64,000 bases of DNA from Chitinimonas_A lacunae (GTDB lineage Bacteria; Pseudomonadota; Gammaproteobacteria; Burkholderiales; Chitinimonadaceae). Positions 52,020 to 60,366 of this stretch are shown one piece after another. Every line of letters begins with the position of its first letter. The first letter of the stretch is position 1. Under the pieces are notes generated by a model, which was not told the DNA's origin, made no database searches, and was given only the letters and a program-made list of their open reading frames with translations. The stretch lies in the NCBI RefSeq assembly GCF_042650885.1, contig NZ_JBHSBU010000001.1, positions 4,092,001 to 4,156,000 on the forward strand, in the 5' to 3' direction. The position numbers and the translations under genes are program-made.

Positions 52020-54386
52020 ATGAAATTCTCCGAACAATGGCTGCGCGAGCTGGTCGATCCGGCGCGCGACAGCGAGCAACTGTCCGAGTTGTTGACGATG
52101 GCTGGCCTGGAGGTCGAGGAAAACCATCCGGCCGCGCCGGCCTTCAGCGGTGTGGTCGTGGCCGAGGTGCTGGCGGTGCGCCGGCACGAGAACGCCGAAA
52201 AGCTCAATGTCTGTACCGTCGATGCCGGTCAAGGCGGTGAGCCCTTGCAGATCGTCTGCGGCGCCCCCAATGTGGCGCCCGGGGTCAAGGTGCCGTGTGC
52301 CCTGGTGGGAGCGGTGCTGCCGGGGGAGTTCCGGATCAAGGAAGCCAAGCTGCGCGGTGTCCCTTCGTTCGGCATGCTGTGCTCGGCCAAGGAGCTGGGT
52401 GTCGATGAAGATGGCAACGGCCTGCTGCTGCTGCCGGCCGACGCCCCGGTCGGGCGCGATTTCCGCGATTACTACCAGCTCGACGACCGGCTGCTGACCC
52501 TGAAGCTCACTCCCAACCGGGCCGACTGCCTCAGCCTGACCGGGATTGCCCGCGAAGTGGCTGCCCTGACCGGCAATCCGATGCGTTCGGTGGCGGTGTC
52601 GCCGGCGGTGCCCGGGCATGATGAGCGCCGTACGGTTCGGCTCGATGCCCCCGAGGCTTGCCCGCGCTATTGCGGCCGGATCATCAAAAACGTCAAATCG
52701 TCCGCTCCGACGCCCGAATGGATGGCGCGGCGCCTGCTGCGCTCGGGCGTGCGGCCGATCTCGGCCCTGGTGGATATCACCAACTATGTGCTGCTCGAAC
52801 TGGGCCAGCCTATGCATGCCTTCGACAATGTCCGCCTGAACGGCGACATTGCCGTGCGTTATGCCCGTGAAGGCGAAGAGCTGGCACTGCTGAACGGCAA
52901 GACCATCAAGCTCGACCCCGATATGCTGGTGATCGCCGACGAGCGCCGAGCCTTGGCGCTGGCCGGCATTATGGGCGGCGAGGCCAGTGCGGTAGTGGCT
53001 GGACGCACCCGCGAGGTATTCCTGGAAAGTGCCTTCTTCACCCCGGCGGTGATTGCCGGCAAGTCGCGTCGCCTGGGCTTTGGTTCCGATTCGAGCCACC
53101 GCTTCGAGCGTGGTGTTGACTTCGGTGGCTGTGTGGCTGCCCTGGAGCGGGCAACGGCGCTGGTACTCGAGATCTGTGGTGGTGAAGCCGGTCCGGTGGT
53201 CGAAGCCGTGGCGGAGTTGCCCAAGCGACCAGCCGTGACGCTGCGTCCGCAGCGGGTAACTCGTCTGCTGGGTCTGGAACTGCCCACCACGACCATTGTC
53301 GATATGCTCGGCAAGCTGGGCCTCAAGGTCGAACAGACCGGCGAGTCACTGTCGGTGACGCCGCCTTCGCACCGTTTTGATATCGAACGCGAAGAAGACC
53401 TGATCGAGGAAGTGGTGCGGCTGTACGGCTACGACAACGTGCCGACCCGGCCGCCGGTGGCGCCGCAGACCATGCGGCCGCAGAATGCCGCGCTGCGTCC
53501 GGTGCTTCAGACCAAACGGCTGTTGGCTGCCCGCGACTACCACGAGATCGTCAGCTACGCCTTCGTTGAAGAGCGGTGGGAAAGTGATTTTGCCGGCAAC
53601 GACACACCGGTGAAGCTGCTCAACCCGCTGGCCAGCCAGATGAGTGTGATGCGTTCCACCCTGATTGGTGGTCTGGTGTCGCATCTGGCGCACAACCTGA
53701 ATCGTCGTCATGGCCGGGTGCGGTTGTTCGAAGTGGCGCGGGTGTTTCTGCGGGCCGGTGAGGCGCTGGAGCAGCCGGAGCGGGTTGCCGGGCTGGCTTT
53801 CGGACCGCGTGCGCCGGAACAGTGGGACCAAACCGATCAGCCGGTTGACTTCTATGACGTCAAAGCCGACGTCGAGGCGCTGCTGGCGCCGCGGCAGGCC
53901 CGTTTCGAGCGGGCCAGCCATCCGGCTTTCCATCCGGGACGTTGTGCCCGGGTGCTGTTGGACGGTCGCGAGATTGGCGTGGTGGGCGAACTGCATCCGA
54001 AATGGGTGCAGAGCTACGACCTGCCGGCCGCGCCCGTACTGTTCGAGCTGGACTTTGCGGCAGTGCAGTCCCGCGCTGCCGTGACGGTCCAGCCGGTATC
54101 GAAATTCCAGCCGGTGCGGCGCGATTTGGCTTTCGTGGTCGATGATGCAGTGCAGTACCAGGATATGCTCGACCTTCTGATTTCGTTGCGCAACCCTTTG
54201 GTAACGGCGGTCGAATGCTTCGATCTGTACCGTGGCAAGGCCGTGGCGGAAGGGAAAAAGAGCATTGCTTTCAAGGTGATATTGCAAGATACTCAGCGCA
54301 CGCTGACGGACGAGGAGGTCGAGGCGGTTGTGACCCAGTTCGTCGCTGCGTTGCAGCAGCGCTTTGACGCCCGGCTGAGAGCCTAG
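52020..54386 (+). CDS. pheT: phenylalanyl-tRNA synthetase beta subunit
   Basis: 788 aa. N-terminal EMAP/tRNA-binding domain at about 40-150 (VVVAEVLAVRRHENAEKLNVCTVDAGQG), B3/B4 editing region, B5 and a C-terminal ferredoxin-like anticodon-binding domain (PVSKFQPVRRDLAFVVDD). The length is typical (795 in E. coli). The stop is 26 bp before ihfA. Confidence 0.97.
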   Translation: MKFSEQWLRELVDPARDSEQLSELLTMAGLEVEENHPAAPAFSGVVVAEVLAVRRHENAEKLNVCTVDAGQGGEPLQIVCGAPNVAPGVKVPCALVGAVLPGEFRIKEAKLRGVPSFGMLCSAKELGVDEDGNGLLLLPADAPVGRDFRDYYQLDDRLLTLKLTPNRADCLSLTGIAREVAALTGNPMRSVAVSPAVPGHDERRTVRLDAPEACPRYCGRIIKNVKSSAPTPEWMARRLLRSGVRPISALVDITNYVLLELGQPMHAFDNVRLNGDIAVRYAREGEELALLNGKTIKLDPDMLVIADERRALALAGIMGGEASAVVAGRTREVFLESAFFTPAVIAGKSRRLGFGSDSSHRFERGVDFGGCVAALERATALVLEICGGEAGPVVEAVAELPKRPAVTLRPQRVTRLLGLELPTTTIVDMLGKLGLKVEQTGESLSVTPPSHRFDIEREEDLIEEVVRLYGYDNVPTRPPVAPQTMRPQNAALRPVLQTKRLLAARDYHEIVSYAFVEERWESDFAGNDTPVKLLNPLASQMSVMRSTLIGGLVSHLAHNLNRRHGRVRLFEVARVFLRAGEALEQPERVAGLAFGPRAPEQWDQTDQPVDFYDVKADVEALLAPRQARFERASHPAFHPGRCARVLLDGREIGVVGELHPKWVQSYDLPAAPVLFELDFAAVQSRAAVTVQPVSKFQPVRRDLAFVVDDAVQYQDMLDLLISLRNPLVTAVECFDLYRGKAVAEGKKSIAFKVILQDTQRTLTDEEVEAVVTQFVAALQQRFDARLRA

Positions 54387-54412
54387 GCCATCAACGCGAC
54401 GGATTTTCATCT

Positions 54413-54727
54413 ATGACACTTACTAAAGCCGAGCTCGCAGATCTATTGTTCGACAAAGTCGGCCTCAACAAACGTGAGGCCAAGGACATGGTGGAGGCCT
54501 TCTTCGAAGAAATCCGCCTGTCACTCGAAGCCGGTGAGAGCGTCAAGCTCTCCGGTTTTGGCAATTTCCAACTGCGCGATAAACCGCAACGCCCCGGCCG
54601 CAACCCCAAGACCGGGGAGGAAATCCCGATTTCCGCGCGCCGCGTCGTCACCTTCCATGCCAGCCAAAAGCTGAAGGGCATGGTGGAAGCCAACTATGCA
54701 GACGGAAAACTCGTTACCGAGAATTGA
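54413..54727 (+). CDS. ihfA: integration host factor subunit alpha
   Basis: 104 aa DNA-bending protein of the HU/IHF family. MTLTKAELADLLFDKVGLNKREAKDMVEAFF, the Pro-containing beta arm (RPGRNPKTGEEIPISARRVVTF) that intercalates into the minor groove, and its place after pheT identify IhfA. The merR gene starts inside its last 32 bases. Confidence 0.97.
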   Translation: MTLTKAELADLLFDKVGLNKREAKDMVEAFFEEIRLSLEAGESVKLSGFGNFQLRDKPQRPGRNPKTGEEIPISARRVVTFHASQKLKGMVEANYADGKLVTEN

Positions 54728-55088
54728 GTTGCCGCCCATCCCCGCCAAACGCTATTTCACTATCGGTGAGGTCAGCGATCTCTGTGCCGTGAAGCCGCAT
54801 GTACTGCGCTATTGGGAGCAGGAATTCACCCAATTGCGCCCGGTCAAGCGGCGCGGCAACCGGCGCTATTACCAGCACCACGAGGTGCTGCTGATCCGCC
54901 GTATTCGTACCTTGCTGTACGATCAGGGCTTTACCATCAGCGGCGCCCGCAACCAGCTCGAACAACAGGCCCTGGCCTCGTTCGAGCCGACATCGGAGCT
55001 GCCTGCCACGGCCGTGTCGGATGGCGCCGAATTGATTGCGCTGCGTACCGAATTGAAATCGCTACTGGCCTGGTTAAAAAGCGAGTAA
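54696..55088 (+). CDS. MerR-family transcriptional regulator
   Basis: 130 aa. KRYFTIGEVSDLCAVKPHVLRYWEQEFTQLRPVKRRGNRRYY is a MerR winged helix (about 18-60), followed by a dimerisation helix (about 65-95) and a short, weakly conserved C-terminus. There is no metal-binding Cys cluster. This small MerR gene follows ihfA throughout Beta/Gammaproteobacteria; its function is unknown. The start is uncertain: ATG 54696 lies within ihfA, and later in-frame non-ATG starts are possible. Confidence 0.88.
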   Translation: MQTENSLPRIELPPIPAKRYFTIGEVSDLCAVKPHVLRYWEQEFTQLRPVKRRGNRRYYQHHEVLLIRRIRTLLYDQGFTISGARNQLEQQALASFEPTSELPATAVSDGAELIALRTELKSLLAWLKSE

Positions 55089-55093
55089 ATAGC

Positions 55094-55121
55094 TTGCTTT
55101 TCGGCGGAAACTCATTATAAT
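55094..55121 (+). promoter_or_regulatory. sigma-70 promoter of tRNA-Pro
   Basis: TTGCTT (55094-55099), 16-bp spacer, perfect TATAAT (55116-55121). Confidence 0.75.
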
Positions 55122-55136
55122 TCGACGCTCTTCGGT

Positions 55137-55213
55137 CGGAGCGTGGCGCAGCCTGGTAGCGCACCTGCATGGGGTGCAGGGGGTCGGAGGTTCGAATCCT
55201 CTCGCTCCGACCA
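55137..55213 (+). tRNA. tRNA-Pro (GGG)
   Basis: 77 nt. Acceptor CGGAGCG/CGCTCCG, anticodon stem CCTGC/GCAGG with loop ATGGGGT (anticodon GGG), T-loop TTCGAAT, and encoded CCA. Confidence 0.95.
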
Positions 55214-55222
55214 ATCAAATTC

Positions 55223-55255
55223 AAAAGGCCAGAGATCCATTCTCTGGCCTTTTAT
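55223..55255 (+). terminator. intrinsic terminator after tRNA-Pro
   Basis: 13-bp stem AAAAGGCCAGAGA / TCTCTGGCCTTTT with loop TCCAT. Confidence 0.9.
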
Positions 55256-55503
55256 TATTTGCGTCATTCCCAACCATTCCTTTCATGACTGGTTCAAATA
55301 GCCAGCCGTTTTTTGCCAAGCCGAATCTCTGCTTCGCTAACGGCGACGCGCTGGTCATCCCGACAATCTCCGCAGCAAATCAATTTCTCAGTATAAAAAA
55401 TACTGTCAAGTCGAGTGCTTTTGTTCAAGGCTTGGTTGAAACTATTTTCAAGAAATATGTAAAATTATTGTTTTGTGATTTTCTTTTTTGATGGATGCTG
55501 CCA

Positions 55504-56160
55504 ATGCGTACTCTGATTAGTCTTCTCGTTGTGACAACTTTGACTTCCGGCTGTGTCTCGATCAATAGGCTGCCGCTCGATGGAAAGCTGGCCCCCACGC
55601 TCAAAGACCAGGTAATCACCCATACCGTGCGCGAAAAGCCCAGTTTTGTGGCGATGACTCCCGGTAGCGCTGCATTGGGGATATTGGGTGCGGCGGCAAT
55701 GATTTCCCAGGGTAATTCGATTATTCGTGAAAATAAGGTGGCAGACCCCGCAGACAGTATCGCGGCGGATGTGGCCAAGTTGCTCAGTGAGCAACACGGC
55801 ACCCGTTTTGTCACCAGCCCGATTTCGGTCAACTCGAATAATGTGGCCCAGATCGCGACGGCAGTAAGTGGCAAAGCCCGCTTTGTGGTCGATGTGGAGA
55901 CGCTGGACTGGTCTTTTGTCTATTTCCCTACCGACTGGTCGCACTATCGGGTGAGCTATCGCGCCCGTGCCCGTGTGATCGATGCAGACAGCAAAACGGT
56001 CATTGCCGAAGGTGCCTGCCAGCGTATGCCCGATCAAGCGGCCAATGCCCCGACCTACGACGAACTGCTCGCCGCCGAGGCCACGCTGCTGAAGAAGGAA
56101 CTGGCGCTTGCGGCAGAGGCTTGTGTAAAGACCCTGCGCACTGAAATGCTGGTGCTCTGA
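55504..56160 (+). CDS. lipoprotein of unknown function
   Basis: 218 aa with a lipoprotein signal: MRTLISLLVVTTLTSGC, lipid-modified Cys at residue 17. The next residues (Val-Ser) do not match an inner-membrane retention signal, so it probably goes to the outer membrane. The rest is soluble, mixed alpha/beta, with a pattern of small residues I do not recognise (GSAALGILGAAAMISQG; FVVDVETLDWSFVYF). Starts at ATG 55504; ATG 55495 (MLPM) is an alternative. Monocistronic, with a terminator after its stop. Confidence 0.8.
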   Translation: MRTLISLLVVTTLTSGCVSINRLPLDGKLAPTLKDQVITHTVREKPSFVAMTPGSAALGILGAAAMISQGNSIIRENKVADPADSIAADVAKLLSEQHGTRFVTSPISVNSNNVAQIATAVSGKARFVVDVETLDWSFVYFPTDWSHYRVSYRARARVIDADSKTVIAEGACQRMPDQAANAPTYDELLAAEATLLKKELALAAEACVKTLRTEMLVL

Positions 56161-56183
56161 CCGCCACGGATATTGCACAGATC

Positions 56184-56206
56184 AGGCAGCTTCGGCTGCC
56201 TTTTCT
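56184..56206 (+). terminator. intrinsic terminator after the lipoprotein gene
   Basis: Stem AGGCAGC/GCTGCCT with a stable TTCG tetraloop and a following TTTCTTTT. Confidence 0.85.
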
Positions 56207-56262
56207 TTTGCGCTCAGGGGGCTGCTGGGAGGCCGAGAAGAGGGAGTTGAGGCAGACTCCAC

Positions 56263-56326
56263 AAAAATAAAATTTCAGGAAAATAGCTTGCTAGGACCGT
56301 AGCCATCTACAAGCAAAACTGAAAAT
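56263..56326 (-). repeat. R1 intergenic element, copy h
   Basis: On the minus strand it follows the stop of the Ser/His-rich gene. It shares CCTGAAATTTT and the T-rich tail with copy g, but its core is TCCTAGC instead of TCTTGC, with one extra base. Confidence 0.5.
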
Positions 56327-56357
56327 TTACGGATGGTTCTGCTTTTTGCCACCTGCC

Positions 56358-56777
56358 TCAATCACTACTACTGCTGCTCGAACTGCTGCTATCCGACGAG
56401 GAGGACCCGCTGTCGTAACTGCTGCTGCCGCTGTCATGCGAAGACGAGCTGTGGTGATGATCCGGCTCGATATGGTGATGATGGAAGGTCGGGGTGACGT
56501 CGCTGACGGCATCAGCCGCCACCAGGGCACCGGGAGAGGCTTCGACACCGCTGGCGGCATAGACCGTGGACGATGAGGGCTCATCGCTGCTGTCCCCGCC
56601 GCTGTGACGCTGGCGCAGCCGCTCGCGCTTGCGGCGGTTGATAAAGATCAGCACCCCCAGGGGCAGCAAGCCGCAGAACAGCAGCAGAAAGATCCCCATC
56701 CCGGCGTGGCCCGTCATCAGACAGACCACCCCGACAGTCACGATCACATAGAAATAGCCCAGAGCGACGATCAGCAT
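56358..56777 (-). CDS. small membrane protein with Ser/Asp/His-rich tail
   Basis: 139 aa. Two hydrophobic segments at about 3-22 and 27-48 are followed by basic residues (NRRKRERLRQR), so the C-terminus faces the cytosol. From about 85 the chain becomes almost only His, Asp and Ser: a HHHH, a DHHH, and a repeated SSD/SSY tail ending in nine serines and Asp. The His clusters could bind metal. No homologue recognised. The high TCC/AGC content makes this a region where length may vary. Confidence 0.75.
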   Translation of the reverse strand: MLIVALGYFYVIVTVGVVCLMTGHAGMGIFLLLFCGLLPLGVLIFINRRKRERLRQRHSGGDSSDEPSSSTVYAASGVEASPGALVAADAVSDVTPTFHHHHIEPDHHHSSSSHDSGSSSYDSGSSSSDSSSSSSSSSD

Positions 56778-56856
56778 GGTGGCAATTATTCAAGCAAGCG
56801 CTTGAATGAAAAGTTAAAATCGAAGCCTATTGTGTCATCGAGTGGAGCCTTGCGTC

Positions 56857-57927
56857 ATGCGCACCCGCCTTACTGAGCTGTTTGGCATCGATCACCCCAT
56901 CGTTTGCCCCGGCATGAGCTATATCGCCGTTCCCGAACTGGTCGCCGCGGTCGGCAACGCCGGCGGTCTGGGCATTCTCGCTACCGGACCGCTCAATGCC
57001 GAGCAGACCCGTGCCGCGATCCGGCGCGTCCGGGCCTTGAGCGATCGGCCGTTCGGGGTGGGCGTCACTCTGCTGATGCCTGGTGCTGCCGATAACGCCC
57101 GGGTGGCGCTCGAAGAAAAAGTCCCGGTGATCAATTTCTCACTCGGCAAGGGTGACTGGATCGTCAAAGCCGCCCACGCTTATGGCGGTCGGGTGGTCGC
57201 CACCGTCACCACCGAAAAGCACGCCCGGTCGGCTCAGTCGGTCGGGGCCGATGCGCTGCTGGTAACCGGCCATGAGGCGGCGGCCCATGGTGGTTCCGTG
57301 ACCAGCCTGACGCTGATTCCGACGATCCGCGACGCCGTGGACCTTCCGCTGATCGCTGCCGGCGGCTTTGCTGACGGTCGTGGCCTGATTGCCGCCTTGG
57401 CGCTCGGGGCCGACGCAGTGGCAATGGGTACGCGGCTGGCGGCCACGCGCGACAGTCCAGTCCATGCCGACACCAAGGCGCTGATTGTGGCCAAGCAGGT
57501 CGATCAGACCCTGTACAACAAGAATTTCGACGGCCTCTACTGCCGCATCATGGATACCCCCACCGCACGGCGCAAAAGCCGCCGGCCGATGAGCCTGCTC
57601 GAAGCGCTGCCACGCGCGCTGCTGGCGGCGCGGCGGATCGGGATGCCGCTTGCCAAGGTCCTGGCCGGGGCGGTGGCTGAACCGGCAGCCATCAAACAAT
57701 TGGCCCAGTTTGGCGCGGCGACCGAGTCGATCCGTCTGGCTATCGAAGAAGGCGACCATCAACGCGGCGTGCAATTGATCGGCCAGGCGCAAGGGCTGGT
57801 CCGCGACCTGCCCAGTGTGGCGGAGCTGTTCGAACGGGTGCTGGCCGAGGCCGAACAGGTCGGCAGAAACGTGGCGCTGGCGTCCTCCCACGCCCACCGC
57901 GAGCACAAAGCGCCGCAAGTTGCCTGA
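56857..57927 (+). CDS. nitronate monooxygenase-family flavoprotein
   Basis: 356 aa TIM-barrel FMN enzyme. The N-terminus RLTELFGIDHPIVCPGMSYIAVPELVAAVGNAGGLGIL, then HEAAAHGG and LPLIAAGGFADGRGLIAALALGADAVAMGTRLAAT, are the NMO/2-nitropropane dioxygenase and FMN-phosphate motifs, as also seen in FabK-like enoyl-ACP reductases. A catalytic His is in GHEAAAHGG. Activity on nitronates or quinones cannot be told. Start ATG 56857 after GGAG. A terminator stem lies after its stop, and R2 copy C is next. Confidence 0.88.
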   Translation: MRTRLTELFGIDHPIVCPGMSYIAVPELVAAVGNAGGLGILATGPLNAEQTRAAIRRVRALSDRPFGVGVTLLMPGAADNARVALEEKVPVINFSLGKGDWIVKAAHAYGGRVVATVTTEKHARSAQSVGADALLVTGHEAAAHGGSVTSLTLIPTIRDAVDLPLIAAGGFADGRGLIAALALGADAVAMGTRLAATRDSPVHADTKALIVAKQVDQTLYNKNFDGLYCRIMDTPTARRKSRRPMSLLEALPRALLAARRIGMPLAKVLAGAVAEPAAIKQLAQFGAATESIRLAIEEGDHQRGVQLIGQAQGLVRDLPSVAELFERVLAEAEQVGRNVALASSHAHREHKAPQVA

Positions 57928-57946
57928 TTCCCTGCCAATCCAATAG

Positions 57947-57983
57947 CGCCGCCAGCGACCTGGCGTCTTCCTGGCGGCGTTTT
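57947..57983 (+). terminator. intrinsic terminator after the NMO gene
   Basis: CGCCGCCAG (57947-57955) pairs with CTGGCGGCG (57971-57979) over a 15-nt loop, then TTTT. Confidence 0.8.
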
Positions 57984-58034
57984 GGTTTGGCTGGCGGGAA
58001 GAGGCGGCAGCAATGGCGCATTGCCATGTAAACC

Positions 58035-58144
58035 GGCGTCGCTGCTGAGTCTGGTGGAGCGCTGTACGCCTGCGCTCTGAGATCCGGACACGCTGATGCC
58101 GGATGGGCTGGAAATGCTCTGGTGCCGGGTCTGTTGTGTCGATC
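58035..58144 (+). repeat. R2 structured intergenic element, copy C
   Basis: Best-folded copy: outer helix GGCGTC (58035-58040)/GATGCC (58095-58100, one G-U); middle helix GTCTGG (58049-58054)/CCGGAC (58084-58089); inner helix GAGCGC (58057-58062)/GCGCTC (58072-58077). Similarity to copy B continues to GTGTCGAT. Confidence 0.7.
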
Positions 58145-58172
58145 GCTGGTGGGCGCAGCGAAGAGGCGGAGC

Positions 58173-58745
58173 GTGCCGTTGAACCGAAAACGGTGGGGGC
58201 GAAGTTACCCCGCGGAGTACGCCCTGAAGACCCTGCGCCGCCTGTCCCTGCTGGCTTGGCTCGTGCCTGTGCAAGCCGCTGGACCAGCCGTCTCCTGGCC
58301 ACCACAGCCAGAGGAAATCAAAGCGCTCTACAGCCGCTTCTCCCACTCTGGCTGGCGCGAAATCCAGACCACCATCGGTCCTGATGGCCAAGTGGTCTGT
58401 ATCCATCACGCCCGCGGCGAGGAAAGCCGCTATCGGCTCAAGCTGTCGGCACAACGCTGGCTGCAACTGAGGCAGTTGCTGGTGCAGCACCGTCCGCAGC
58501 CCAATGTTGCGGCGGGAGAGCTGCAGGACCCCCATCGCGCCACCCTCGATCTGACCTTGCGCCTGAAGTCGGGTGAAGTGCTGCGGCAGTCCTTGCAGAT
58601 CGCTGCCCATGGCGACCGGGCGGCGACGGTGCTTCATCAAGCCATTGACGCGGTGTATCGGGCGGCAGAAGAAAACCGTCTGATGCGGCAACAGTGGCAG
58701 AAATCGAGACAGCCTGATCCACTGCTTGCGGCGATGTGGTGGTGA
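58173..58745 (+). CDS. secreted protein of unknown function
   Basis: 190 aa. I start at GTG 58173 (PLNRKRWGRS...) because AGAGGCGG lies just before it. The N-terminus is Arg/Lys-rich, then LSLLAWLVPVQAAGPAV forms a hydrophobic core and signal cleavage site near 37, so it is periplasmic. The mature part has EEIKALYSRFSHSGWREIQTTIGPDGQVVCI and many Arg/Gln/Leu; I do not recognise a domain. R2 copy C lies upstream and R1 copy e starts 6 bp after its stop. Base composition is like its neighbours. Confidence 0.7.
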   Translation: MPLNRKRWGRSYPAEYALKTLRRLSLLAWLVPVQAAGPAVSWPPQPEEIKALYSRFSHSGWREIQTTIGPDGQVVCIHHARGEESRYRLKLSAQRWLQLRQLLVQHRPQPNVAAGELQDPHRATLDLTLRLKSGEVLRQSLQIAAHGDRAATVLHQAIDAVYRAAEENRLMRQQWQKSRQPDPLLAAMWW

Positions 58746-58751
58746 TGAAAA

Positions 58752-58814
58752 AATTTATTTTTAAATGTAATCAGCCATAGATCTTGCGGTTGTTTTGCGG
58801 AAAATTTGTATTCT
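58752..58814 (+). repeat. R1 intergenic element, copy e
   Basis: AATTTATTTT at columns 1-10, TCTTGCGGTTGTTTTGCGGA at 31-50, nearly the same 20 bases (18 of 20) as copy b. It begins 6 bp after the stop codon. Confidence 0.7.
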
Positions 58815-58833
58815 GGGTGAGGCAGCAGAAAAA

Positions 58834-58866
58834 GCGCCGATCTGACCGGCTGGATCAGATCGGCGC
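58834..58866 (-). terminator. intrinsic terminator after the CNNM/CorC gene
   Basis: 12-bp perfect stem GCGCCGATCTGA / TCAGATCGGCGC with a 9-nt loop; on the minus strand it is followed by TTTTTC. Confidence 0.88.
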
Positions 58867-58878
58867 GTGCTGACTGGC

Positions 58879-60234
58879 TTATTCCTTGTCTTTTTCCTTG
58901 GACGTGCCGTTGTCGGGCTGGATCGCATCGAGCATCAGGCCGACGATGCCTTCAATCGGTTTGGCGGTTGCCAGCACCTTGTCGATGCGCTTGCCGTCCA
59001 TATCGACCACTTCGAAATTCCAGTCGCCCCATTCGGTGACGTCGGCGGTATTGGGCAGACGGCCCAGCAGCAGCATCATCATGCCTGACAGGGTGTGGTA
59101 GCGGCCCTTGTCTTCCTCGGGGACATTCTTGAGGCCAAGCCTGTCCTTGAGTTCGGGAATCGGAATCAGGCCGTCGAGCAGCCAGGAGCCGTCATCGCGC
59201 TGTACCGCCCAGGCATCTTCGACCCGGCCCGGCTGGAATTCGCCGGTGACGGCTTCGAGCACGTCTTGCAGCGTGACCAGGCCTTCGACCTCGCCGTATT
59301 CATCGATCACAAACACCATCTGCATGCTGGTGACGCGGAAATGCTCCAGCAGGCCGGTACCGGTCAGCGACTCGGGCACATAGACCGGCGCCTGCAGATT
59401 GGCGCGCAGATCGGGCTTTTTGCCTTTGAGGGTCTGGCTGAGCAGCTGCTTGGCATTGACGATGCCCAGCAGGTTGTTGAGCCCGCCTGCACAGACCGGG
59501 AAGCGGGAATGCTCAGACTCGGCCACCTTGGCCAGATTGACGTCGAGCGGCTCTTCGACGTCGAGATAGACGATATCGGAGCGCGGAATCATCAGCGAGC
59601 CGATCTGTCGGTCGTCGAGCCGGAACACATTGCGCACCATCTCGTGCTGGTGCTGCTCGATCACGCCGGCTTCCGAACCTTCTTCGAGCAGGGCGTGGAT
59701 TTCTTCTTCGGTGACGCTCGGACCGTTCTGATCCTTGACGCCCATCAGCCGCAGCAGGGTATTGGTCGAGAAGGTCAGCATACGCACAAACGGTCGGGAC
59801 GCGACCGCCAGGCCATGCATCGGCTTGGCGACCAGCCGGGCAATGGCCTCCGGGCTGATCTGGCCAATGCGCTTGGGCACCAGCTCGCCGACCACGATCG
59901 AGACATAGGTAATCACCACCACCACCAGCACCGTCGAGGTGATATCGCTGGCGCGGTCGGCCATGCCAAGGCTCTTGAGCCAGGCGGAGAACGGCTCGGC
60001 CAGCACCGACTCACCGAAGATACCGTTGAGCAGGGTGATCGAGGTAATGCCGATCTGGATGGTGGAAAGGAAACGGGTGGGGTCTTCCCCGAGTTTGACG
60101 GCCAGGGCGGCACTACCGTCGCCATCGGCAGCCAGTTTGGCCAACCGGGCCTTGCGCGCTGTCACCAGCGCGATTTCCGACATGGCAAATACCCCGTTGA
60201 GCAGAATCAGCCCGATCAGGATCAGTACTTCCAT
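58879..60234 (-). CDS. CNNM/CorC-family membrane transporter or Mg2+/Co2+ efflux protein
   Basis: 451 aa. N-terminal CNNM/DUF21 domain with membrane segments (LILIGLILLNGVFAMSEIALVTARKARL and a 'GELVPKRIGQ' motif), then a CBS pair at about 215-335 (MIPRSDIVYLDVEEPLDVNL and FVIDEYGEVEGLVTLQDVLEAVTGEF), and a C-terminal CorC_HlyC domain. Often annotated as hemolysin or CorC; members take part in Mg2+ homeostasis. The role here is not shown. Monocistronic with its own terminator. Confidence 0.92.
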   Translation of the reverse strand: MEVLILIGLILLNGVFAMSEIALVTARKARLAKLAADGDGSAALAVKLGEDPTRFLSTIQIGITSITLLNGIFGESVLAEPFSAWLKSLGMADRASDITSTVLVVVVITYVSIVVGELVPKRIGQISPEAIARLVAKPMHGLAVASRPFVRMLTFSTNTLLRLMGVKDQNGPSVTEEEIHALLEEGSEAGVIEQHQHEMVRNVFRLDDRQIGSLMIPRSDIVYLDVEEPLDVNLAKVAESEHSRFPVCAGGLNNLLGIVNAKQLLSQTLKGKKPDLRANLQAPVYVPESLTGTGLLEHFRVTSMQMVFVIDEYGEVEGLVTLQDVLEAVTGEFQPGRVEDAWAVQRDDGSWLLDGLIPIPELKDRLGLKNVPEEDKGRYHTLSGMMMLLLGRLPNTADVTEWGDWNFEVVDMDGKRIDKVLATAKPIEGIVGLMLDAIQPDNGTSKEKDKE

Positions 60235-60298
60235 ATGGCGCCTCCTCGAGTCCGGGATGGGGGGAGGCCGGGCGCCATTGTCGGGCGCAGCGGGGGGA

Positions 60299-60312
60299 TT
60301 GTGAATACAATG
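60299..60312. promoter_or_regulatory. small palindrome ATTGT-N4-ACAAT
   Basis: Perfect inverted repeat with spacer GAAT, in the divergent gap between the CNNM gene and the SDR gene. Contains TACAAT, a possible -10. Operator-like; the regulator is unknown. Confidence 0.3.
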
Positions 60313-60336
60313 AATGGCGGACGACTACCCATAGCA

Positions 60337-60366
60337 CGGGGACGGCTTGCGTCCCCGCTTTTCCTT
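60337..60366 (+). terminator. orphan intrinsic terminator upstream of the SDR gene
   Basis: Stem CGGGGACG/CGTCCCCG with loop GCTTG and a following CTTTTCCTTT. No gene on the plus strand lies before it, so it would end a short leader or small RNA. Confidence 0.6.
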
